Shown here piece after piece: positions 24,426 through 37,529 of a stretch of DNA of 64,000 nt. Position 1 is the stretch's first letter; each line of letters begins with the position of its first letter. The translations under genes and the position numbers were made by a program. Below the pieces are notes generated by a model, which saw only the letters and a program-made list of their open reading frames with translations, was not told where the DNA came from and did not search any database. Source of the DNA: Byssochlamys sp. IMV 00236 (lineage: Eukaryota > Ascomycota > Eurotiomycetes > Eurotiales > Thermoascaceae); assembly GCA_001931875.2 (NCBI GenBank), contig MSJH02000799.1, positions 1 through 64,000 on the forward strand, written 5' to 3'.

Positions 24426-24684
24426 TTAAGATGTACAGTAGCACTTAGTTACGCATTGACTTCAAATCGTCCAACTAAGCTCCAAGAGAGCAAGGAGCTA
24501 TCACCGATTCCTGCGCATAAAAAGGGGCATTTACGCCTAATCTCGCGTAGACCGTAAATATGTTTAAGAAAGACCTGCTTTCCCTGCGGTGGTCGCATAC
24601 CAAGCGAAGTAGGCGCGAACTGATGAACAATCTTATGCCGGCAGGCTCTCTGAAACTTGAGTGTCGGGACGGCGTCGGTTTTTT

Positions 24685-24704
24685 NNNNNNNNNNNNNNNN
24701 NNNN
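24685..24704. other. Assembly gap (20 N)
   Basis: Twenty unknown bases, flanked by T runs on both sides (tttt and ttttt). The gap probably formed at a homopolymer or low-complexity site; its true length is unknown. Confidence 0.95.
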
Positions 24705-25187
24705 TTTTTCCAATATGGTGGCCAGATTTTAGTAATGAGGCAAAAGATATAACTGAAGGCGCCAGTAACAATGGTCAGATAACGTGTCAAGCAGTCTATA
24801 ACCGCCACCAAGATAAATTACTTAGGCAATAATCTACTGTTGGCTGCCATAGAATATAGATTTTCAGTTTTAGTCGAACTATCTAGTGCAGGATAAATAA
24901 ACCGCTAAGTAGGTATCTATATATATATAATTAAAGATATCTTGTTTCACAGTGTATAATGACCATTAAAAACATGCTGCAGACTGATCCTTTGCTCAGA
25001 AAGCACCCCGTAGAGGAGCTCATATTCCCACTTGAAAGCAAGTAAAAAGCTAAGTGCGAAGGCAACCACCATTCCATGGTACCACATACGCAACCGACGG
25101 GGATCGACAACGGCAACGTTGCTAATTATACGCTTCATCGAGGCATCGTTCACACCTATATAGGAAGCCGCACTAAATGCTAGTACT

Positions 25188-25205
25188 TACCTACCTAGGT
25201 AGGTA
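25188..25205. repeat. Perfect 18-bp palindrome with CCTAGG core
   Basis: TACCTACCTAGGTAGGTA is its own reverse complement. Related CCTAGGTAGG words occur near 19051, 35511-35544 and 57439. Confidence 0.8.
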
Positions 25206-25760
25206 CTTATTCTCCGAGACCTAGGGCGAAAGACGACCCCATCATGCGTAGGTCTACGGCGTGTCCAAGCCACACTGGAGGCCCTCAGCCACACATCCCC
25301 ATCACATTGAGCGCTCTAAAGGTACTTAGGGCACCTGTAGCTAGTAGTAGTGATTCGAGAGTCACATTATTAGCCAGTATTAATCGAAGGGCCAATGAAA
25401 TATCCACTTGAATCATTATTATTGACATCCGCAGCGAGGCGTAATGTGAGGCGTGCCAAGACGAAACCCCGCCTCAGAGTTCCGGAAGGCGCTTGATGTA
25501 CCTAGAAATAGACATTAATATTCCCGACTCACCTTTGTGCTGGATCGAAATTCAACGTTCCGCATATAAACTCTTATTGAAAGTACGGTATCAGCCACAG
25601 GTCCGTCAACAACGGAGTTCTTGCTTTGATTGCATCGCAGCGTTCTTTGCTCCTCTCACTTTCTAGGAGGAGATCATCATCATTGAGCGCTAGCGAAATG
25701 TTTCAATATACTAGGTACAAAAATTTTTTGTTTTTTCTCCACTTTTTTCTAACCTCTCTA

Positions 25761-25831
25761 ATTGGTCTATTCTGAGTAAACCGCACGTGACCCCTGATTT
25801 GATTAGTCTATCTCGAGTAAACCGCACGTGA
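25761..25831. repeat. Two copies of a 30-bp repeat carrying CACGTG
   Basis: The units at 25761-25790 and 25802-25831 share ATT(G/A)GTCTAT and GAGTAAACCGCACGTGA, with a 41-bp period. Each contains the palindromic E-box CACGTG. They stand about 600 bp upstream of the chitinase start, next to an AT-rich segment. Confidence 0.8.
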
Positions 25832-26401
25832 TTGTTAATTTGTCAAATATTTTAAACTGCTCAGTATTACCGCCTTTTAATTTGGGAAATTAAAACAATT
25901 CTTTCTAATCTCCTATATAAGTTCGCGTCTGTATTAATTAATTTATACCCTTTATAGTCCTCATCCCCTGCTTTCTTTTGCCTATTAAAGCTCGCTTTTA
26001 GAGTATTTTCTTCTATCTAAATACTGGCTTCTTATTAGTCTGTCTAAAATATTAACTATATCAGCTAAATTCCTCCTACCTATCCCCCTTCTGCCTACCT
26101 ATCCCCCTTTTACCTACCTATCCTATATAGACTTCGGCTTCTTATACTATCTGGCAATTATTAGGTAGCTTTATCTATTGGGTAGTTCTTTATAATATTT
26201 ATTATCCATAGTTACTACACTAAAAGAACCTGGCAAATTACCTAATTAAGCAATCAACCTATCTGCCAGGCTTTGCCAGCGCGCCAGCGCGTCAGCGCCA
26301 GCAGCCAGCTTAGTCAGAGCAGCCAGCTTGGTCACTACGCTCAATGATTATTTGCTACGGCCCCTCCTAGCTGTAGCGCACCTGGTAAGTACCTACTCAA
26401 C
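25832..26401. repeat. AT-rich insert with short tandem repeats before the chitinase
   Basis: AT-rich sequence to about 26230 contains three tandem CCTACCTATCC-type units (about 26073-26122). A small block rich in CCAGC/GCCAGC words follows (26273-26336). Composition differs from both sides, so a degraded mobile element in the chitinase promoter region is possible. No terminal repeats or coding remnants could be defined. Confidence 0.4.
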
Positions 26402-28180
<1,779 letters not shown>

Positions 28181-28463
28181 GGGTTATCTAGGTTAAGGGA
28201 GCAAAAGTATACAGCGCGATGCATCTAGGAAGCCATTACAGTGAACAGGAACAGAATTTTAAGGAAGGCTCGGAAGTGTCTGTAATTTTATTGACGAAGC
28301 AGCTACTACCGTGGCGAATTCTAGTCTGTTTTATTCAAGAACTAGTTTCTGCCAAAGCACCTCTGTACCACGATTCCGCCCAAAGTATGCTCCCTGTAAG
28401 AGCCACTCCTGACAAGACTATCAAGATCCGTCACCGGGCGAAACGATCCATCGATTATTCCAT

Positions 28464-29107
<644 letters not shown>

Positions 29108-29346
29108 TCACACTTGACGTTTCATTTTGCGGCATAGTCAGAAAGTCAGATTTCACAGCAGCGTCCATATTGTAGAGAAAGAACCGGACAATATAGAATA
29201 GACAGCTGCAGAGAAATGCGACATAAACAGCCAGGAATCGTTCATCAGTACTCACCTCGACAAGTTGTCTTCCTCAACCTTCTTCGAGATCGTGGTAAAA
29301 CATCTTTAAAATGTGCCGAGCCCGACGGGTTAAAACCATTGTGTGA

Positions 29347-29354
29347 TCACGTGA
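29347..29354. promoter_or_regulatory. TCACGTGA (Cbf1-type) site, copy 1
   Basis: Perfect palindromic octamer upstream of the ubiquitin-S31 gene. Cbf1-type sites are known to control ribosomal-protein genes in several ascomycetes. Binding here is inferred. Confidence 0.6.
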
Positions 29355-29406
29355 GATAACTTCGCGAGTCCCGCCGGGACACGGAGTGTGAGATATTCCG
29401 GTCCTG

Positions 29407-29414
29407 TCACGTGA
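29407..29414. promoter_or_regulatory. TCACGTGA (Cbf1-type) site, copy 2
   Basis: Second perfect octamer, exactly 60 bp from the first, in the divergent spacer between the ubiquitin-S31 and Ace2-like genes. Confidence 0.6.
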
Positions 29415-30377
29415 TGAAACACCGATCGGGGAGTTTGTTTACTCTCCAATAATTTGTAGATATAGACTGTAGACTAGACGAGATCTATCGACACACGTCT
29501 CAACTCCAATTCAATAGAAGACTCCTTGATTTCAAAAATAGCGGGAACACCAGGCAAAAATCACTAGTAACATAGGTAACGGGCCAGACATCTTGACGTG
29601 GGCTTGCGTCAGAGGTCACTAAGTAGCGAACTAAGATGATCTCCTTACAGCCCAGTCTGGCTGATCCAGGCATCAGATCGGGGACTAGGAGGAACAGACC
29701 ATCGGTTTCCTGGAAAATGCCCCGTGCAACAGACTACGGAGTATTACTACTAGCTGATTTAGTATCTATCAGGCGACATCGCTCCACCAACTGGGGCCAT
29801 GCCTGTGCGGCTTGTTTCCCGGACGCTTCAGCCCAGTTGCGTTGCTGGGCCAACGGATATCATTGTTGACGGAACCATGGAAGTAGATCTCATTAGAGTA
29901 TTGCATGTTTCTACATCTTCAACTTCTCTCCACCTCTATCGGCACTCTGGCCTTTCTTCATCTTCTCTGAAGACTCCAGATCAAGGATTATCCTGTGTCT
30001 GAAGGCGATTTCTGTTAGAAGTCTCGAGACACACCCCCAAGCGAGCTCGTGTGAAGATTCCAAGAGGAGAGAGATTGAGATCTGACCATCTGAGACTGCG
30101 GAGGACTCCCTGAGACTTTAACAAACTACCACCCTCCCCAACCACCCCCGTTTCCTGAAGATTTTTGACAAAGAACCCACGACTGACCTGTCGTAAAGGC
30201 ATTTACAATTCGAGCCCGGCCGAACGGCTAGTGCTGCGTGAGGTGAGCTTCCCAACCTGTCAAATAGCTTCGATAGCCCGTCTAACTGTCCATTCAAACA
30301 CCAGTTTCGGACCGGAAAGGTCTGCGTACCTGTCGATCGACCGTGTTTAATCGCGCTTCCGAACCATATCCTTCAAC
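29415..30377. other. Probable promoter and long 5' leader of the Ace2-like gene
   Basis: About 1 kb without a supported gene. Pyrimidine-rich stretches near 29905-29965 and 30105-30150 could mark transcription start regions. Short frames at 29636-29869 and 29799-30002 have no recognisable content. Confidence 0.4.
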
Positions 30378-32715
30378 ATGCAGTCTGATCCCAGCGGCAA
30401 CCTTCACACACGGTATCGGCAACATCGGCGGCAGAACTCGACCCCCACGGCGATGGAAGCCATGAAGACCTCCAGCCTCTCTGCTACCGCTATGCACCAA
30501 TACGCTTCGCATCGACGAGGTCTTAGCCTCGATCAGCGGAGCCAGGAGCATCAGAGATACCAGTGTCCAGAAGATGCGCTGTCGAACCCCAACATGTACC
30601 AGCATCCACAACATGTGCTTCGAGAAGCGCAGCAGCAGCGACTCACTCGACCGAGCCCGTCTTACCAAGCCATGCCGATGTCCTCTAATGGCGAATACCA
30701 GTCTTTCAGCCAGGAGGATCTTCAGGCTCTTACTAACCATCGCAGCAACGAAAACCAGTTCTCCGAGAACGCTTGCATGAGCCCGGATGTCTTCACTCTC
30801 GATTTCCAGAAGATGGGAACTATGCCCCTCAAGGGAGACTTCGGACACATCCAGCAGCAGCAATCATTCGCGAAATCGGGCATGCCATATGGCCAGTTCC
30901 TCGACAATTCCAGCTGGCGCTACTTCTCGAACGAAAACATGGCAGCCATGCCCGAACGCAGTGGGATCTCTGACCATGAGAGGCGCATGTCTGTGCAGTC
31001 AGACATTGGTCCCCATGCTTACAGACCGAGTACCCCTAAAAAGCAGATCAGTTCCAGTGAGTCAAGTGTCCGTTGCATGGCTGGAAAAGCCTTTCTGACA
31101 TCAAATAGATTACCTGCCGATCACACCAGCCACGACCCCATTTAGGAAGTCCGTGGACCTTGGCAGATATGGCCAGAATATGCAGTCATCACCTGCAAAG
31201 AGAAACAGCATCAGCGCTGTCAACACACCAGAGTCGTATTTCATGCAGCGTGCAAAATCGCTCCAGGGAGTTCCGTCGACCTCTCTCACGCAACCCAGAA
31301 TCAATGTCCCATCTCCCCCAAATACCGCTTCGTTTGATATCAACACGTTTGATGTCTTCGGTAGCCAGCCCTCGAGCTTCACCAGCTCAACGTCCCGAGA
31401 AACACTACAGAGCAAGTATCACTCGCCCAGTTCCTCCCAGTCCTCGTTCCACTCGTTGCCTGAAGTTGCCGATATGCCCGGTCCCGAAGAGCACATTGGA
31501 AAGGCACCAAAGGTCCCAATTTCAGCCACGCCATTACGCCCAAGCCCCAAGAGAATGTCGAGCCCGGCGCCAATCGCATCGCCAGCGAAGGCCAAACTTT
31601 CTCCTCGACCTGCCTCGATTGACAACCTCAACCTCGACGCCCGGGTCCATGCATCAATCACCGAAACAGGTATTAGCATTGATGAAATCGCCTCCTACAT
31701 ATCTGGTCCTGATCCCGAGGATGGCAAGTGGGTTTGCTTGCATCCCGGCTGTGACAGACGATTTGGCCGAAAGGAGAATATCAAGTCCCATATTCAGACC
31801 CACCTTGGAGATCGTCAATACAAGTGTGACCACTGCGACAAGTGCTTCGTTCGCGGACACGATTTGAAGAGACATGCGAAGATCCACACCGGAGACAAGC
31901 CGTACGAATGCCTCTGCGGAAATGTCTTTGCACGCCACGATGCATTGACTCGTCACCGCCAAAGGGGCATGTGTATTGGCGGCTACCAGGGCGTTGTGCG
32001 AAAGACGACCAAGCGTGGCCGCCCCAAGAAGAATAGACCCGACATGGGGGAGAGACACGATAAGGCAGTTCGTACCCGTCAAAGAGCAGCCGAGAAGTCA
32101 TCGTCAGTGTCTGTCTCTGGCTCAGATGGCTCCATGAACTCACCTCCAACTGATGTCTTTGAGAACATGAGTATCCGCGGCTCCAGCCCCTTGGACAGCG
32201 ACCCAATGTTCCACTCTGAGATATCCAGCCAGGGTCTATCGTCGGATGTCTTTACCTTCACTCCTCCGGCGTCTCCTGGATGCAGCACAGGCAATAAGCC
32301 ATCTCCGGCCCGCAGTCACCGCTCTATCACTCCGGGAATGGAAGATGACATGTTGCCTCACTCTCCCTCCAAGCGTCCTCTTGAGAACATCCCCGAAGAA
32401 ATTGCGGACCTCCCTCTGCTCTCCGAGATGGGTGCCAACACAATGTCATCCCCTCACACCATTCCCACCATCGGTGGTTCAACCACTGGATCCGACCTTG
32501 ACATCTTTATCAACCAGGATGCAGTCTCCACCTTTGGTAAGACTCAAATCTCGAGTATGAATGGTCCTGATATGGCCGACTTTCCTGAATTCGACGGCCT
32601 GTACCCCGTGAAAGGTATGCCGAATGGCCCCAATCTGGCAGACGACTTTTTCTTTGCCCAGTTTCCGGAAGACCAGCCATCAGATGTATTCTCCAAGGAG
32701 TTCTTCGTGGACTAG
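30378..32715 (+). CDS. ace2: Swi5/Ace2-type C2H2 zinc-finger transcription factor
   Basis: Two exons (30378..31056 and 31109..32715) encode 761 residues. The N-terminal two thirds are Ser/Pro/Gln-rich and probably disordered. Three zinc fingers lie at about residues 436-515. The first is a CxxxxC finger (CLHPGCDRRFGRKENIKSH), the second is CDHCDKCFVRGHDLKRH, and the third, CLCGNVFARHDALTRH, is followed by a basic KRGRPKK stretch. This order and spacing match the Swi5/Ace2 family, which controls late-mitotic genes, cell separation and cell-wall enzymes in yeasts, and development and virulence traits in Aspergillus. The C-terminal part is acidic with SP sites, which would fit activation and phospho-regulation. 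The single intron splits a linker. A chitinase and a cell-wall-related gene lie nearby, but no direct link is shown. Confidence 0.9.
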
Positions 32716-33585
32716 ACGGGGAAGACGGATGATGGAAACACGACTTGAACTCAGCAACACCTTTTATGCTTCTCTGTGAAATTTCTCAATGATCCAACGA
32801 CGTGGCGGCTTTAAGGCCCAATGACATCAAACGACATGAACACAAGACGAGATGATGACTCTTTCTTTGTTGCAAAAATTTTTTTTCATTCTTTTGATTT
32901 GGCTCACCCCTAATGTGGTATGTTCTGGAACTTTACTCTCATGACGCTGAATACCTAATGTACAACACTTGTATGAAATTGATACGACGGCGATATGAGG
33001 GCTCAAGGTTTCATGGTTCCACAGTGAATGGAGTTTCTCTTTGGTCTTTCCTTTTTTTGTCAACTCCCACATTACTTCATGTTTTCCCTTTGTCACGCTC
33101 TAATGAAAAAAATGGCCCTTTGTTTTGTGAAAATGATTCTGGTGCAGATACTTCTTTTTCTCTCTGCAGTCCCTGGTGACTTGTATTCTAGCTAGACAAT
33201 CAAATAAACTGATTCCTGCAAATTCTGAGTTCTGACCAATTCTGTAGTTCTACCCATTTTTTGGAAACTTAATTGTTTATTTTGTAATGTTCCAGTCTAG
33301 CTTGAAACGCATTATCTATCTATACTATTTAGAGTCCCAGTATCTATCTTAACTTCGTCGGTACGCCAAACAAGATTCATGCTAACTAGCAGTAGAAACG
33401 CAAAATCAAGATGCATCCTCTGAGCAAGCAAATCATATTATATTCCTGGAGCAGTCTAAAGCAGGCTATTCGTATACAAGTAACTACTGCTAGTAATGAT
33501 AAAAATGGACTATGTTGAACCACGACCCTAACTCCGATTATTATGTTCTAGGTTGAAACCAGATCGCTCCGCTACTAAGCGGTTG
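32716..33585. other. Convergent 3' region between the Ace2-like and RNase T2 genes
   Basis: AT- and T-rich sequence fitting two 3' untranslated regions. No gene recognised; frames at 32827-33096 and 32913-33179 are mutual shadows. Confidence 0.4.
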
Positions 33586-35164
33586 TCAGACCTCCTGCCA
33601 CTTGATCGAGAGCTCGATAGGGTGCTCGTCATTCGAGGCAAATATTTTGCTTTGGGTGGGGCCCTTGGGGGCTTTATCTGCGAAGAAGGTGGTGTTTCCG
33701 TTATAGGCGATTTTTCCGTCTATGGTCTGTAGAGAATTAAGGGCTTTTTGTTAGTGGGTCTGAGATAGGTGGGTGGACCGAGGGGATTTGCTTACCGTGA
33801 ACACAGTGGGGTTTCGGACGCGATTGTTGCAGCTGAAGATGTCTCTGTAAAAAGCACAGTGTCCCTTTCTTGATTGGAGGGTGAAACCGTCTGGGTTTCA
33901 GGCTTCGGGTCAGTATAGTTTTCTCTCGCAAGTTGGCTTTTAGAGGTCCCTTACCAGAAGCTCTGTTGATTCTGAAAGTGGCGCATGTTCCTGATGAGAA
34001 CCAGGTGCCTTTGCTAATGATGCATCCTCGCTTTTGGTTCAGTGTGTACACTTGCAGATGCCCTCTACCGTTGGACGGGGACCTGGTTGGATCGGACGGA
34101 GCCGATGTTGTGGTAGAAGGCGGCTTGGATCTCTTGGGCTTATAGTGAATTCCTGTCTTGGGACAGTTTGACTTCGGCCCATCTTGTTTACGGAAGTTTT
34201 CGTCAGGTTCAGGCAACAATGTTTGTGAGCGTAGATTAGACATACCTGGGCTCGTAGGGACGAATTCTCCAGTTTGCAATCGACCAGCGACGTTGAAATG
34301 ATACCAGATCTCGTTCAGAGACTGATAGTGGCATCGGACCGTGACGTCGGCTCCGTGGCCTTCTTTGAGCGCATCTTCTATGTCGGCCAGCGAATAGGTG
34401 CGGTCATAAGACGGGACAATATTGGCCTTTTCAAGGAACTGTTCATTATTAGTTTGATCCCTTATCGATATTCGATGTATTTGATTAGGATGTAGCTCAG
34501 ACATACCTCGTACGAGGGAAGCCTCTGGAAAATCTCGACGGTCTTGTTGAAGTAGTCTACCACCTCTTCCTGAGGGTAGTAGTCGGTATAACAGTTCGGG
34601 TTAAGGGTACTGATGCAGGTTCCATGTTTCGAGAACTCATGCGAATACAGCGAATCATCGTCTCCTTTGTAGTCCTTGAAGTATTCTTTCATGTAATCCA
34701 GCAGATCGCCCCGGCCGGCATCGACAAGAATCAACGAGATGTTATTATAATTTCTTTTGTGATCGCAGAACTGATCGAAGCCACCGTCGCAGTGATCAGG
34801 CCTAAAAAGCAGATCAGTTCTATCATTCAAAGGTGGAGTTTTCGTCATGATGCTTCACATGGCGGTGAAGCGCCATGCCCATTATCTTATCAACTTACCA
34901 TAGTCCATGAATGGTCCATGAATCATCAGGACCAATAGCCGGATCAGCATCCCAGAACTGTGTCTGGAGCATCTGTCCGCCAGGATAGTTGAAGCAACAG
35001 GTATCCTGGCCCTGATAACTTGTCTGGCAGCTTAGCTGCGGCTTTGGACAAGAGGAGTAGCCATCTTCCAGAGGTAGAACTTCTGAGCCACGCAGGCCAG
35101 ATAGACCCAGAGATCCAGTAAGGACCTTCAGAATCTGCTGAGGTCCTGGGATACGTTGTGACAT
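33586..35164 (-). CDS. rny1: RNase T2 family ribonuclease (Rny1-like) with C-terminal extension
   Basis: Six exons (35164..34899, 34801..34507, 34438..34246, 34182..33955, 33890..33796, 33726..33586) give 405 residues. The catalytic domain holds both conserved motifs: SWTIHGLWPDHCDG (first catalytic His) and HEFSKHGTC (second His with Glu and Lys). Several Cys for the family disulphides are present. After the nuclease domain comes a Pro/Ser/Thr-rich linker (KPPSTTTSAPSDPTRSP) and a C-terminal domain of about 130 residues, as in fungal Rny1-type enzymes. Those act in the secretory pathway or vacuole and cleave tRNA and rRNA under stress. The start is uncertain: in-frame ATGs at 35194, 35173 and 35164 all precede a weak signal-like stretch (QQILKVLTGSLGLSGLRG). 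I give the last of these. An upstream frame open to 35329 is probably leader. Confidence 0.9.
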
Positions 35165-35865
35165 CCCGGACATAACGGCGGGAAGGTCGTTCATTGGGCC
35201 GGCGGTAACCACAGATGTTGTTGACTTCGAAACAGACCTACCCTGCGATAGAGATAAGGTTGGATAATGGAATTTGGATCTATAATGGAATATATACTCG
35301 CGTACTATATCCCAAAATAGACTATTCATACGCGAAAAGATGAGAGTTCAGGTTGTGGCCATGGGACATCCAAGGTTCCCCCGGGACTGGGGAACGTGAC
35401 TACCTAGATGACTAATAACCTTAACCGTAACTAAGTTAGCTCGTGGTGTGGTAGATCGTATGCTGGAGCCTTGGGCGGAAACGCTCTGCGTAGGTATCTG
35501 GTTACGCTAACTACCTAGGTATAGGTAGGTACCTAGGTAGGTATTTAACTTTGCTTACACCTTACAGCAATGCAGTCGGGTTCAAAAGGACATCCAATAC
35601 AGAACCCTCCAGCTTACACATCGCAAAACTCGTTGAAGCGGAGATGTTGCGCTTGATAGGCTTATTTGTTAAACTAGCGGAGAGGCTATTGATACAGCCT
35701 TGAAATTTCCACAGCTGCGGCATGCTCTTGTCCGCAACAAAGCATGAAGATGTTTCAATAAACAGTTTCGAGTTCCCAGGCAAATAAAAAGCCTGCCTCA
35801 GGGTATCATAAATAGTGATATAGGCATCCTCTTCATCCTTGGAATGGGAGCAAAGCGGTGCCCGT
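35165..35865. other. Intergenic region with CCTAGGTA repeats
   Basis: Contains the RNase T2 promoter and the 3' region of the DUF155 gene. At 35511-35544 the words CCTAGGTA and TAGGTAGG repeat several times. A frame at 35562-35783 (minus) has no domain. Confidence 0.45.
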
Positions 35866-37262
35866 CTATAGTCTAGTAATAGCGGACTCGGACTCCGACT
35901 GTTCTCGCTCCTTTTGCGCCCGTGCTTCTATCTCATGTTTTCTCTCTTTCCATAGCCTCAATACCTCGAACCCTACCTCTACTGCAATGAGAAGGATAAT
36001 AATCCATTCCAGTCTGAGACCGTGCTTTTCGCTGAGTCTCTCTCGGAGCACACTTGCGATCTCCTGCGCGTAGTCCATCTTTTCGTTCAAGACCTTAATC
36101 CGGATACCCACGTCCAGAGCACGTCCCACTTGCTCATAATATCCCTCAAGACCGAGCTCATGGCGACTATCCCAGAATATGTCAGGGAGAGAGTCTGTGA
36201 GTTCTGAGTAAAGATTGAGCTGCGCTCGCACACTGAGAAGCTGGCCCGTCTTGCGCAGGATGAAATCGCGAGTGAATGGTAGTCGCGATCCATTGGATAG
36301 AAGTGTTGGGATAGTCCGTGTTGATTCGAAGTAATTAGAAAGCAGGGTTTCCAGAACCGCAAGCTTCGTACTCCGAGCAAGGCCCGATGAGAATGCAATC
36401 TTTGTCAATACCGTATCCACCGACTGGCGTACCGGAGCATCCGAATTTCGATCTTGCGCCACAGACTTTGTCCCGAGAATAATGGTGTCACCCTTGATCG
36501 TGCTGTTCTCTCGTTGCGGATCCTCCACGTATTCAAGATCCTCGGTTTCGAGATCATCGATATGCGGCCCTTCCGCTGCAGGAAGCAACGTTCGCGTTGC
36601 AAAATATGAAGTGAACCCTTCTGGTAGTGACCACGAAACGACAGTTCCAGAGGGAAATATGAACACATCGCCGGCTTCGTCAGGGGAGAGATCTGTACCC
36701 GAGGGATTGCTGATGCGACGGAGAGAATCTAGAGGCACCTGGATATGGACAACTTGAGGATACAAGCCAGTGTCAAAGGGGTCCGGTTCATATCCCTTTT
36801 CTTGTAGAATATCAACGACCTTGGAGATATTAAACTGTTCTGCTACCGCATACGCAGTTACGATCTTTTCAGGGAATCAGCACCGTATACCAAAACCTCA
36901 CAGGAAATCAATTTGTCAACCTTGGTCTTATACAGGCCCTTTTCAGAGAGCTGAGCTTTCGATAGTATCCCATCTCTCGATCGTTGTGCCTCTACCGCAA
37001 CCCGGCGCAAAGAAGTCTTCGTTGCGGGCGTCCGGGAAGCTTTGCGTCTCTGCTTCTGCGTTTCGAGCTCCGATTGGGCAGCTTCACTGTCTCCTTGCGA
37101 TTGTTTTTGCTTCAAGTAAGCATTCGAGCTGAAGAAGTCCTTCCGACGAGGGAGACCAAGCGGCGGCGATGCGTGTAGGTGCTGATTTCGGGGCTGCCGG
37201 AGGACGCCAAATACTGTTGACTTCCTGCAAGCCGAGCACACATACGGCCTGGCAAACATCAC
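35866..37262 (-). CDS. Mitochondrial DUF155 protein (Rmd1/Rmd8/Mrx10-like)
   Basis: Two exons, 37262..36921 and 36864..35866, give 446 residues. The Arg/Ser-rich N-terminus (MMFARPYVCSACRKSTVFG) looks like a mitochondrial targeting sequence. The core carries DUF155 hallmarks: TAYAVAEQFNISKVVDIL, then AGDVFIFPSGTVVSWSLPEG, an acidic EDLEYVEDP block, and the DTIILG strand before the long helical part. Near the C-terminus a hydrophobic helix (EWIIILLIAVEVGFEVL) is a likely inner-membrane anchor, followed by a charged tail. Family members (human RMND1, yeast Mrx10/Rmd1) support mitochondrial translation or sporulation. The intron (36920..36865, donor GTTGAC) is chosen because it alone keeps both conserved halves in frame; an alternative donor GTGAGG would drop the TAY motif. 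Transcribed away from Vps41. Confidence 0.88.
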
Positions 37263-37529
37263 GACAGGAGTGTCTCGAATAATGGGACGATGCGATACAT
37301 AAGTGACTCTCTGCCTGGTATAGGTATAGGGTACGGAGTGAGCGAGTTAACAGGATAAGCAAAGATAAAGCCCGGCACGCCCGAGAAACGCGGATTTCCG
37401 ACCCAATCACGAGGTGCTTAGTCATCAATGTCGGGCTGCCCCAGCTGGCATAGCATAACAAGCATAGCTATCAAGCTCGTCGAGTCGATTTCGGAGTACT
37501 GGTGGGAGTTACGGACGAACGCTCTCGCC
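37263..37529. promoter_or_regulatory. Shared divergent promoter of the DUF155 and Vps41 genes
   Basis: Only 267 bp separate the two start codons, so the two transcripts must share or overlap promoter elements. No individual motif is singled out. Confidence 0.5.

Larger units (their letters stand above)
22939..25756. other. Long intergenic region with simple repeats and an assembly gap
   Basis: About 2.8 kb with no gene I can support. Contents: an AT dinucleotide repeat (23106-23125), an A run near 23919-23933, a TAG trinucleotide repeat (24405-24425), a 20-N gap (24685-24704) and a palindrome (25188-25205). Frames on either side of the gap near 24449-24832 exist only because the Ns are read through. 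Confidence 0.45.

Noticed and set aside
24449..24832. Open frames spanning the N gap
   Set aside because: They exist only because unknown bases are read as sense codons; there is no domain on either side.
30294..30863. 189-codon minus-strand frame opposite the Ace2-like gene
   Set aside because: Shadow of the codon-biased Ace2-like coding exon on the other strand.
36865..36904. Alternative 59-bp intron (donor GTGAGG) in the DUF155 gene
   Set aside because: The donor is stronger, but this splice would remove the conserved TAYAVAE segment; the GTTGAC model keeps it.
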